DNA of 64,000 bases from Bettongia penicillata ogilbyi. Its lineage: Eukaryota; Chordata; Mammalia; Diprotodontia; Potoroidae. Numbering within the stretch: the first letter of the stretch is position 1; every line of letters begins with the position of its first letter. Shown in pieces: positions 13,701 through 25,700 of this stretch. The position numbers and the translations under genes are program-made. The stretch spans positions 1,178,001-1,242,000 of the forward strand of contig JAJHZJ010000336.1 in assembly GCA_023548195.1 (NCBI GenBank), in the 5' to 3' direction. Below the pieces are notes generated by a model that did no database searches, was not told the DNA's origin, and worked only from the letters and a program-made list of their open reading frames with translations.

Positions 13701-16700
13701 TTAATCTTGATTCTTGTTTAGTCCCTTATGATTATTTATTCATGTTTACCTTTTAATGTTTCTCAATGCCTATATTTGAAATTCAGAATGCCTGTGCAGC
13801 TCTAGTCCTCTCATCAGAAATGCTTGTAAGTCCTCTGTTTCTTTGAAGGTCAATTTCCTCCCTGTAGAATTATACTCAGTTTTTCTGGTTAAGTTTATTC
13901 TTGGCTGTAATCCTATATACAGTCTTCTGCAATATTATATTTAAACCTTTCTGTTCCTTTGTGTTCATAGCTGCTTCACCTTGCACCATCCTGACTGTGG
14001 CTTTTTGGTACTTGAATTCATTCCCTTTGACTGCTTACAATTATTGTTTCTTTGATGTAGAATCATTGGATTTTGATTAAAATGATCCTGGGAGTTTTCA
14101 TTTTAGAGTTTGTTTCAGAGATCTGGGCAGTTATTTTCTTTTTTTTTTTAATTTATTTATTTAACTTTTTACATTCATTTTCACAAAATTTTGGGTTCCA
14201 AATTTTCTCCCCATTTGTCCCATCCCCCCACCCCAATACACTGAGCGTTCTAATTTTTCCTATCACCAATCTGCCCTCTCTTCAATCTTCCCTCCCTTCT
14301 CTTGTCCCAATCTTCTCTTTTGTCCTGTAGGGCCAGATGACTTTCTATTCCCCATTGACTGTACTTCTTGTTTCCTAGTAGCAACAACAATAATACTCAA
14401 CAGTTGTTCCTAAAACTTGAGTTCCAAATTCTCCTCATCCCTCCCTCCCCACCCATTCCCTTTGGGAAGGCAGGCAATCAATATAGGCCATATCTGTGTA
14501 GTTTTGCAAATGACTTCCATAATTGTCATGTTGTGTAAAACTAATTGTATTTCCCTCCATCCTATCCTGCCCCCCATTGTTTCTAATCTCTCTTTTGATC
14601 CTGTCCCTGCCCCAAGAGTGTTGACTTCAAATTGCTCCCTCCTCCCATTGCCCTCCCTTCCATCATCCCCCCCACCCTGCTTATCTCCTTCTCCCCCACT
14701 TTCCTGTATTGTAAGATAGGTTTTCATACCAAAATGAGTGTGCATTTTATTCCTTCCTTTAGTCAAATGTGATGAGGGTAAACTTCATGTTTTTTTCTCA
14801 GCTCTCCTCTTTTTCCCTCCACTAAAAAGTCTCCTGCTTACGTCTTGAATGAGATATAATTTACCCCATTCCATTTCACCCTCTCTTCTCCCACTACATT
14901 TCTCTCTCACCATTTACCTTAATTTCTTTTAGGATATGGTCCCATACTATTCAATTCATTCTGTGCTCTCTGTCTCTGTATGTGCGTGCATGTGTGTATG
15001 TGTGTGCGCGTGCATGCATGTACATGTGTGTATGCATGTGTGTGTGTATGTGTGTGTGTTGTCCCACCAACTACCCAGATACTGAAACGTTTTAAGAGTT
15101 ACAAATATTGTCTTTCCATGTAGGAATGTAAACAGCTCACCTTTGGTAAGTCCCTTCTGACTTCTCTTTGCTGTTTACTTTTTCATGCTTCTTCTCATTC
15201 TTGTGTTTGAAAGTCAAATTTTCTTTTCAGCTCTGGTCTTTTCATCAAGAATGCTTGAAAGTCCTCTGTTTCATTGAAAGACCATATTTTCCCCTGAAGT
15301 ATTATATTCAGTTTTGCGGGTAGGTGATTCTTGGTTTGAGTCCTAGTTCCTTTGACTTCTGGAATATCCTATTCCACACCCTTTGATCCTTTAATGTAGA
15401 AGCTGCCAGATCTTGTGTTATCCTGATTGTATTTCCACAATACTGGAATTGTTTCTTTCTAGCTGCTTGCAAGATTTTCTCCTTCACCTGGGAATTCTGG
15501 AACTTGGCCACAATGTTCCTAGGAGTTTCTCTTTTTGGATCTCTTTCAGGCGGTGATCGATGGATTCCTTCAATACTTATTTTGCCCTCTGGTTGTAGAA
15601 TATCAGGGCAGTTTTCCTTGATCATTTCATGAAAGATGATGTCTAGGCTCTTTTTTTGATCATGGCTTTCAGGCAGTCGCATAATTTTTAAATTGTTTCT
15701 CCTGAATCTCTTTTCCAGGTCAGTTGTTTTTCCAATGAGATATTTCACATTCTCTTCCATTTTTTCATTCTTTTGGTTTTGTTTTGTGATTTCTTGGTTT
15801 CTCAGAAAGTCATTAGACTCCATTTGTTCCATTCTAATCTTTTTTTTTTTTTATAAATTTATTTGTTTATTTAAATTTTTTACATTCATTTTCACAAATT
15901 TTTGGGTTCCAAATTTTCTCCCCTTTTATCCCCTCCCCCCACCCCAATACCCCATGCAATCTAATTTTCCCTATCTCCAATCTGCCCTCTCTTCTGTCAT
16001 CTCTCCCTTCTCTTGTCTCCATCTTCTCTTTTCTCCTGTAGGGCCAGATGACTTTCTATTCCTCCTTAACTGTATGTCTTCTTTCCTAGTTGCAACAACA
16101 ATACTAAACAGTTGTTCCTAAAACTTTGAGTTCCAAATTCTCCTCATCCCTCCCTCCCCACCCATTCCCTTTGGGATAGCAGGCAATTCAATATAGGCCA
16201 TATCTGTGTAGTTTTGCCAATGACCTCCCTGATAGTCGTGTTGTGTAAGACTAACTGGATTACCATCCCTCCTAACCTGCCCCCTCATTGTTTCTCTTCT
16301 GTCTTTTGATCCTGTCCCTCCTCAAGTGTTGACTTCAGATTGCTCCCTCCTCCCTTTGCCCTCCCTTCCATCATCCCCCCCCTTGCAATATCTCTTTCTC
16401 CCCCACTTTCTTATACTATAAGATAGGTTTTCATACCAAAATGAGTGTGCATTTCACTCCTTCGTTTAGTCAGATGTGATGAGGGTAAACTTCTTGTTTT
16501 TGTTTTTTTTTTTTTCCTCAGCTCTCCTCTTTTTCCCTCCACTAAGAAAAACTCCTACCTGCCTCTTAGATGACATATAGTTACCCCCTTCCCTTACCCT
16601 CCCCCTACATTTCTCTCTCACCATTTACCCTAGTTTCTTTTAAGGTATGGTCCCATCCTATTCAGTTCAATCTGTGCTCTCTATCTCTGTATGTGTGTGC

Positions 16701-19700
16701 ATGTGTGTATGTGTGTGCATGCGTGTACATGTGTATGTGTGGTCCCACCAACTACCCAGATACTGAAAAGTTTTAAGAGTTACAAATATTGTCTTTCCAT
16801 GTAGGAATGTAAACAGTTCACTCATGGTAAGTCCCTTAAGACTTCTCTTTGCTGTTTACTTTTTCATGCTTCTTCTCATTCTTGTGTTTGAAAGTCAAAT
16901 TTTCTTTTCAGCTCTGGTTTTTTCATCAAGAATGATTGAAAGTCCTCTGTTTCATTGAAAGACCATATCTTCCCTTGAAGTATTATACTCAGTTTAGCTG
17001 GGTAGGTGATTCTTGGTTTGAGTCCTAGTTCCTTTGCCTTCTGGAATATTGTATTCCACGCCCTTCGATCCCTTAATGTAGAAGCTGCTAGATCTTGGGT
17101 TATCCTGATTGTATTTCCACAGTACTGGAATTGTTTCTTTCTAGCTGCTTGTAAGATTTTTTCCTTGACCTGGAAATTCTGGAATTTGGCACAATGTTCC
17201 TAGGAGTTTCTCTTTTTGGATCTCTTTCAGGTGGTGATCGATGGATTCTTTCAATACTTATTTTGCCCTCTGGTTGTAGAATGTCAGGGCAGTTTTCCTT
17301 GATAATTTCATGGAAGATGATGTCTAGGCTCTTTTTTTGATCATGACTTTCAGGTAGTCCCATAATTTTTAAATTCTCTCTCCTGGATCTATTTTCCAGG
17401 TCAGTTGTTTTTCCCATGAGATATTTCACATTCTCTTCCATTTTTTCGTTCTTTTGGTTTTGTTTGGTGATTTCTTGGTTTCTCATAAAGTCATTAGACT
17501 CCATCTGTTCCATTCTAATTTTGAGAGAGCTATTAAATTCAGTGAGCTTTTGAACCTCTTTTTCCATTTGGCTAATTCTGCTTTTGAAAGCATTCTTCTC
17601 CTCATTGGCTTTTTGAACCTCCTTTGCCAATTGGGTGAGCCTATTTTTCAAGGTGTTAATTTCCTCAGCATTTTTTTGGGTCTCCTTTACCAAGGTATTG
17701 ACCTGTTTTTCATACTTTTGTTGCATCTCTGACATTTCTCTTCCCAGTTTTTCCTCCACCTGTCTAACTTGCTTTTCAAAATCCTTTTTGAGCTCTTCCA
17801 TGGCCTGAGCCCACCGGACATCCACCTCGGATGTCTGGGATAGAGTGGCCCCAACCTCCCCGTCTTTCCCTGATGGCAAGCATTGTACTTCCTCATCAGA
17901 AATGAAGGGAGGAAGGAACATCTCTTCCCCAAGAAAGTAGCTCTGTATGGTCTTATTTTGCTTCCTTTTTCTGGGCATTTTCCCAGCCAGTTACTTGACT
18001 TCTGAGATTCCTCTGCACCCCCGCCTAGATCTGCCCAGCTAATGCTAGGGGTCTGAGATTCAAATGCTGCTTCCCAGCCTCAGGGCTTTCCGTGGCAGGC
18101 ACAGCTGCTATTCAATGTGAGCTTAAGTTCTGGTGCTCAGGTGGGGGCAGGGCTGCCTCCCAGGCTCAGTTCCCTCAGGGGGTTTATGCAGAGACCTTCA
18201 ATAATGGCCCTGAGCTCCTGCCTGCTGCTCCAGGAGTTCCGGGCCACAGCTGCCTCTGCTGCCACCTCTGCCACTGCCTCCCGAGGGGGCCCGAGTCACA
18301 GAGACACCCTGCTCCCCTCTCGGCCAGCCCTGACGTCTCTCTCACTGACCTGTAGCGCCTGTGGGTGGAGGGACCTTCGCGGCAGCCGGAGGTTCCATCC
18401 CTGAAGCCTGCTCCGATCTGCTCCTCTGGGGCCGCAAGGCCAGGGCAGCACAAGGGTGGGCTCCACTGTCCAGAGCACAACGGACCCCTGGGTATGGCTT
18501 TCCAGGGCTCTCTGGAACGGAAATCTCCTCCACTGCATTGGTGCATGCTTGCTCTGCTCCAGAATTTGTGGGGAGTTCCTTTTACAGGAAATTTCTGTGC
18601 TGTGGATTCGGAGCTAGCATACGTGAGTCTTTCTACTCTGCCATCTTGGCTCCTCCCCCCAGTTATTTTCTTAAATGTCTTGAAATAGGATATCTAGGGA
18701 TCTTTTTCATCCAAAGATTCTTAAAAATTTTCTCTTTGCTCTTTTTTTCCTGGTCAGTTTTTCTTTGTGAAATGCCTTACTTTTTTCATTCTCTTGACTT
18801 TATTTTAAATGTCTCATAAGAGTCATTGACTTTCTCATTTTCATTTTCTCATTCTCATTTTCAAGGTATCTGTTGTTTGGGCAAGGTTTTGTAATTTTTG
18901 TGCCAAACTTTTAGTTTCCTTTCCATTTATTTCTTCCATAGCTCCCATCTATTTTTAAAATTTTCTTCTAGCATTTTCATTCATAAAAAGATTTTTAACT
19001 CTTTTTAAACAACTCTTCATCTCTTATAGGAATTCTAGTTGAATTTTTTTCCAAGCTTTGTTTTTGTTTGAGGTTTTGCTTATAAATGTTTTGTAGTCAT
19101 TCTTTTCTTCTGGGTTTGTCTTGTGCATCCCTGTCACCATGATTGTTTTATATGGTGGGATTCATTTTTGTTTTCTTTTTCTTCCATTCTACTTACTGAC
19201 TTCAGACTTGGTATTAAGGTCAGACTCTCTACAGTTCTGGAGGGGAGATCTGAGCTTGTCCCATTGCTGCTTTCTTGGGATACTTATTATAGGATTTCAT
19301 GGACTGTTTAGATTGGATACCTGCAAGTCTTTGGTGTTCCCAAAGTGATCTGATCTAGGACAAAGAGTGTGTGCTCTTGTCACCTCTGTCTTAGCTCTGC
19401 AAAGTTTCTGACTGTATTTGGGTCCAAGTAATAATAGAATGCTGCTGAACTTAGCCTTCATCAGTCAGCTGGAAAATTCTACTGGTTCAGAGCAAAAGAA
19501 CTGTAGACTCTCCTTTCATCTGGGATTTCTACCATAGTCATTCCTCATCAGGCTTCAATTGGGCTAGACACTGGAACTGAGACCTTGATCTTTTTCCAGG
19601 ATCTGAGCCATACCACTGCTAGAGATTGTTTCTAAACTTGCTCCTTTCTTGATACATAGCCCACAGCCCACAACTGCTCCTTAAGCTGGAGCATCCCTTC

Positions 19701-22700
19701 CTCAACCCTCCCTGAATCTGTGACCCAGTACTGGGAAGTATGCAAAAAATCTGCCAGTTGGCACCCATTCCTCCAGTATGGATCTCTTCTTTCCCTGGTG
19801 CACAACCTCCCACTGGGTGCTGGAGAGCTCCACAAAGACCCTGTCTCTAGTCTACACAAACCTTCCTATCTCTATATGCCAACCTGAGCTGGTTGGCATG
19901 TGATTTTTTTTCTTGGATTTAATCCATCAGGATTCAGTCTGGTGCACTTTAAAAATCTATTTGGAGGGGTTTGGGTGGTTGTAGGGCTAAGCTGTATTGC
20001 TTGCTTCCTGCTACTTAGCCGTTTTCTAATTTGGCTAAGTTCTAGCCACAGACTGCGGCCAGGTTGTCAAGTGATTTAGGACCAAACAGAAGAGCTTTAT
20101 TTAATCTTCAAGGCAAGAGAGAGATGCTAAAGTTTAATGAGTAGGAGTTAAATACAGTTTGAAGGAAAATGACTTTGGCAACAGTGTGAAGGATAGGTGA
20201 AAATGGAGAGAAACACTTAGAAGGGCATTGCAATAGTATAGATGAGAGGTACAGAGGGCCTGAATTAAGATTGTGGCTGTTGGAGTAGAAAAGAGGTTGG
20301 ATAGAAGAAATATTGTAGGGACAGAAAAGCCAGATTTTGGATATGTAAAGTCAGTTTTGATGGAAGAAAGATAGACTTTGGAGAAAGATAATGAGTCCTG
20401 TTTTGAACATGTTGAGTTAAAAATGTCTTTGGGGAATCCAGTTTTTAAATGTCCAAAAGGTAGTTGGTGATGGGTGACTCAAGGTAGAGACTAGAGTTGG
20501 ATATAAAGATTTTTGACGCATAGATATGATAATGAAACCTATGGGATCTGATGAGATAGTGTGTGGGAAGACAAAAAGATAGAGAAAGAAGAAGAGAGAG
20601 CCCAAGACAGAGCCTTTGGAACTCCCACAGTTAACAGGTGTGATATGGATGACAATCCAGCAAAGAAGACTGAGAAGAAGCAGTCAGACAAGTAGGAAAA
20701 CCAAAAGAGAGTAATGTCACAAAAACACAAAGAATAAAGAGTGCCAACAGTATTGAATGCAGTAGAACGGACAAGAAGTGAGGACTGAAAAAAACAAGTC
20801 CACCAGATCTGTCCATAAGAAACCAGCGGTAACTTTGGAGTGAACAACTCCCGCGGGTTGAGGAGGTCGAAAGGCAGGTTTAGGGTTAGGCATTTAAGCA
20901 AGACAAGAGGAGGTAACCAGTGTAGTAGCTGGTTTTAAGTATTTGGCTAAGAAAGGAAAGATCGCATGAAAAAAGGGGTGAGAGTATGGTAGGCCAAGTG
21001 AAATTATTTTTTTAAGATGGAGAGACTTGGCCATGTTTATAGGGAGATTGATATAAAACCTGCAGATCTAGAGAGTTGAAAGTTAGGTAGTGGAATGACT
21101 GAGGGAGCTAATTTGCTGGAGAGTATACAAGGGGATGTGATAAAGAGCACATGCATGGAGAAAGGTTGACTTTGTACCCAGAAGGGCCATCTCAGAGACT
21201 ACACAATGGTGGGGAATGAAATTAAAGGGTTTTGAGATGAAAAATGAAAAAGACAGAGTTCATGTAAAATGCCCTCAATTTTCTCAGTGAGGAGATGAGG
21301 AGAGTATATGAAAGGAGAGATGTAGAAGGCTAAATAATAGTAAAAAATATTAATAGCTAGCATTTATACATAGCAGTTTAAGATTTATAAGGAACTTTAC
21401 ATGTGTTAAATCATTTGATCCTTACATCAACCCTATGAGATAGGTGCTATTATGAAGAAGAGATTTGGAACAGCTTCTGTGGGGAATGACATAGGAACTT
21501 AGCATAGAAGAGAAAGATTGGTTGTCTTGTTGAAACAAGATTCCAGTTGTAGTTAGACAGAAAAAATTTGTAGCTGGCTAATAAGCATGGTTGTGTGACT
21601 TCTTCCAGTTTGGTTTAGCAATATGAGTAGGAGGCAGATGGTGAGAGTAATCCAAAACTGGGATTGTTTTGGATTGTTTATGGCAATAAAATAAGGAGAT
21701 TGGGGATTCCTCTTTTAGGGGGGTGGTAATCAGAGTCACACAGCTTGTATGTGTCTGAGTCTGGATTTGAATTCAAGTCCTTTTGACTCCAGGGCTGGTG
21801 CTCTAGCTACTGTGCCACCTAGCTGCTCTGAGAGAGTCTATCATAGAACAAAATGTGGAATTGAAATGGTCAGCTATGGGTTTGAGTCTAGGAAGCGAGA
21901 AAAGTCAGAACATAAAAAAGTACTGGCTTAAAGGTCTTGATGTAAGAGAAGAATAGGTTTAGAAGGGATGAGGCCCAGGGAAAAATGGAATGATAGTTTT
22001 TCTCATTTCTCATCCTTCTTGCCATCTCTGCTGTATTTGGCACAGGTGACCGCTCTCTGCCACTGGGTACACTTGCCTCTCTGGGTGTTTGTGCTTTGAC
22101 TCTCTCCTTCTCTCCCTCCCAGTCTCGGCTCCTTCTTAGTCTTCTCTGCTGGCTTATCATCCACATCATGCCCACTAACTCCTTGTTCTCAGCTTGTTTA
22201 GTTGTCTACAAAGCATCTCTAATTTTGTTCTGTTGTTCCCGATATTGTCATAGAAAAATACTTCTAAGGAAGTCTTCATGGCCCGAGATGAAGTTGATGC
22301 CTACAGAGAGAGCTATGACAACTTAGTTGCAGAGGACAAAGTAAGAATCATCTATCTCTTCCTGCACGTACAGAATTACCTCTCAATTTCTGGATTTGAG
22401 GAGGACTGAAAAAAATAAAATTTCTTCGTGGATTTTTTTCTTTCCAGTTTCACTTTGATTCTTAAGTACAAGTTTACCTCACTTTGTGATATGGTGTATT
22501 CCTAAAAAGCTGTATGTGGATTGAATTTTGGTAAATTATATCATTTCTCCTCTCTAGGCCTCATTTTCCTTATGTGAAAATGAGGGAATTAGGCTAGATA
22601 ATCCCTTAAAATTCTTTCAGGTCTACAGGTCTGTAATTCTATAGAGTAATATTTTAATCCACTATTAAATTCATTACTTGAAAGAAACTGGTAAACCCTT

Positions 22701-25700
22701 TTGCATAGTGAATGAACATTCCCTAGAATATATATATATATTTTCATAGATTTCTCAAATATTTCTCAAAATGATATATAACAGAAGTTTGAAAAAGAGA
22801 TGTCAGTAAATAAAAAGTTTCAAAATAAGCTGCATTTCTAGTGATAATGTGTTTTTCCTGCAGGTTATAGAGCGGGGATTTAAGAAAGAGTTTGCTGAAC
22901 TTAGCAGTCAACATGCTGAATTACTCTACAAACTATTTAGACGCCGACCAAGGTGAATTTTCCCTTTGTTTGGTCTTTAGCTTTTTTTTAACGTCTTTCT
23001 GGAGAAGTATTTTTGACTCAATTTGACTCAATAAGGAAAATCAAAATTTGTTTTTCCAACATACAAACATATCCGGTGTAACACATAAGCAAACTGATTA
23101 AAATAAGACACATTTTAGACAAATGACTGAGCTCATAATGAACCTTATTATTTAACATCGCAAGTAAGCCATTTTCAGAGGTTGAAATGAATGAAAAAAA
23201 TGAAAAGAGAGTATTGGCTGAGTCAGCTTATGCTGACTATCTTCAAAGCACTGTGATAAGCATTGAGGATAGAAATATAAAAGTAAGATAATCTTTGCTC
23301 TCAAGATCACATTCTAATAATGTGATGATTAAAAAGGTTCAAGAGACATTTCTGAGTAATTTAATAATAATATTATTATAATTATCTGTTATACATAATT
23401 AATATAATAATTAATATTTATATTATATAATAATTTAATAATTAATAAGGCTAGCAAGTTATTAGTAAAAGGATGGTCATTTGGCCATCTCTCTTAGACC
23501 AAAGACTCCTAATGGCACTGGGGTCACAATTTATATGCCTTTCAAAGACAAGGTATTCCTGAAGGGAGACAAATCAACTCAGAATGGTTAACACAATGTG
23601 GGAGGTGAGGACTATATTAAAATGAAGGGTACATGACTTAGGTCACTTAAATCTTGGTCAAAGAGAGAACAATTTCCATATCACTTGTCTTGATGATAAG
23701 GGGAATCAACTTTTCCCCAGACCTGTCTGAGCAATGAGCAGGAATAAATTCATTAGCCCAAACTTAAAATTTCTTTTACTGTCTGATTAGATCTTTATCT
23801 GGATAAATCTTTAAGAGAGATTCCCCACACTGATTGGTTTCTGAATAAGAAAGTGGAAAAGGGGAAAAACCTTGGTCCTAACACAATAATTAGTTACTAA
23901 ATATAAGAGAAATGTTCATTTCTCACAAATAAAGAGAGAAAACATACAGAAAAGGTTTCAGCTACAAGTCATATATCAAGATCCAGGGTTCCTTAGGATA
24001 CAGTGTGAACCATATAGTAATGTCTTTTATTTCGTATATAATTTCTATTGATAAAACCACAGCCTTTGAACCACTTGATAGTGCCAAGGACTTTGCTGGT
24101 TCTTCAGTGGCTACTGAACCTAGTCATCTGTCTTAAGCATAATTCAATATATTTCTAATATATTTTTTGAAATTGCATCTTAAAAATAGTACCAATAATG
24201 ACTGCATTCTGTTTTACAGTTTAAAAGTGATTCGTTACATATTTGTGTATGTGGTGCTATTGTATTCACATTTATCTATTAAAGCTTTCCCTTTGGCCAA
24301 GTTTTAAAGGGTACAGTGGATAGAGCAGTGGGCCTAGAATCAGGAAGACCAGAATTCAAATCTAGTCTCACACATTTGCCAGCTATGTAGCCCTGGGCAA
24401 AGCATTTAACCTCTGTTTTCAAAAGTTTCCTCAACTCTAAAATGCAGATAATATCTCACAAATTTGTTATAAGGATCAAATGAGATAATATTTGGAAAAA
24501 GTGCTTAATCATTAGCACTAAATAGGTATTATATAAAATGCTTATTCTCTTTTCCTTTCCACTATACATGCATAAAGCATTGAAAGTAATCTTAAAGGAA
24601 ACTTAAAATAATTTTATACCGAGGAGGATTGCACTGAAACTATTTAGCACTAATTTTTGTAATTACATGTTCTATTTTCCACTATTCCTAAATTAGAAGG
24701 AATGTGATGTAATGATCAATCAATCAACATTTATTAAGCACTTATGTGTCTTGTGTAGACATTTAAGATAAGAAGGATATCTAGGAGTCTAGAAGTTTTT
24801 TTTGGCAGCTCTACTAACAGATTTAAACTGTGTCAGGTTATATCTAGCTTGTTACTGTTAACCTGAAAAACTCTCAATGTCTTGGTCTGCCCATGTTTAA
24901 AAATACATGTGGATAACACTGTTCTTTTTAGAGATAGTCTAATATCTTCAAAGATTCTTAGGTTCATAGGATTTTGAGCTGGAAGGTACCCTAGAGATCA
25001 TCTGCGAAGGATACCTTTTCCTAAGTGACAAGCTCAATTCTGCCTCCTCTTTGTTGGAGGAACTGGAATATTACTTTACAATCACGAGCCAAGAAGACCA
25101 GTATAAACTCACAAAATAAGAGGAGAATCAATAGCACTGCAGTAAATATCGCGGGTGATTTTCCAACAAAGTAGATATCATTGAAAGGATAGAATAGGGA
25201 GGGGTTCACTATAGCATTTCTTTCAAGCTGAGCTTTTATAGCAGATTTCTCTCTACACTTCACTGATCATTCCACATTTAAATTTCATATAGATGCTTAA
25301 TTGTGCACATAAAGAGAGGGAGGGGCCTTTTCAAACTCACGGCAATGAGCTTTTTACAAAAGAATCAAAGGGAGCAAAAGAATATGCTTCTTTTTATGGT
25401 CTGTCCTGAAGGGGAAGCCCAGTAGGCTTGAAATCTTCATCTTCTCTAGCAAAAGGAACCAGACAGCATCTTAAGATTCCTACTTAGTGTTGAAACTTTT
25501 AACAGGAATATGATCTTACTTTGTCTTGGAAGACTTACTGTGAATTTGTTGATAATCCCAGGATGCCAAGGCAGAAAGGGAACGTAGAGTATTCTTCTCC
25601 TTATGGCAGTCGCCTTGGGTCTGGCAAAGTTAAGAAGGATAGCCTTGCCCAAATCATGAGAGCCATGGATGACCTGGATTCTCCTCATCATATGCCAGAG

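Larger units (their letters stand above)
14141..15838 (-). mobile_element. ORF1-only (HAL1-like) element copy A, 5'-truncated
   Basis: Read on the minus strand it consists of the ORF1 part from the IRMEQME codons onward (15838 down to about 15150), a roughly 1 kb 3' region with a GT microsatellite, and the terminal block plus A tail (T run at 14141). It has no ORF2. It is joined head to tail to the full-length copy at 15841-18660, and the pair shares one target-site duplication. Confidence 0.8.
15841..18660 (-). mobile_element. Full-length ORF1-only (HAL1-like) element copy B
   Basis: Read on the minus strand: a GC-rich 5' UTR (18660-17979) starting with the gggaggagccaagatggc block typical of L1 5' ends, ORF1 (17978 to 16876), a roughly 1 kb 3' region with a GT microsatellite, and an A tail (T run 15841-15852). 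The 3' region corresponds to the inter-ORF spacer plus 3' end of L1, with no endonuclease or reverse transcriptase between. This is the arrangement of half-L1 elements, which must borrow an L1 reverse transcriptase. It is the best preserved element in the window. Confidence 0.85.

Noticed and set aside
14410..14766. Open frames of 100 and 118 codons on opposite strands
   Set aside because: They lie in the non-coding 3' region of the ORF1-only element and have no domain.
24308..24545. tRNA gene-like sequence
   Set aside because: The tRNA-like A and B box features belong to the head of a SINE, with core and 3' part following; no functional tRNA fold is supported.
25506..25561. Upstream extension of the CFAP43 exon (acceptor at 25505)
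   Set aside because: Splicing from 22952 to 25506 shifts the frame into an early TAG, while 25562 restores the phase and aligns with the family.
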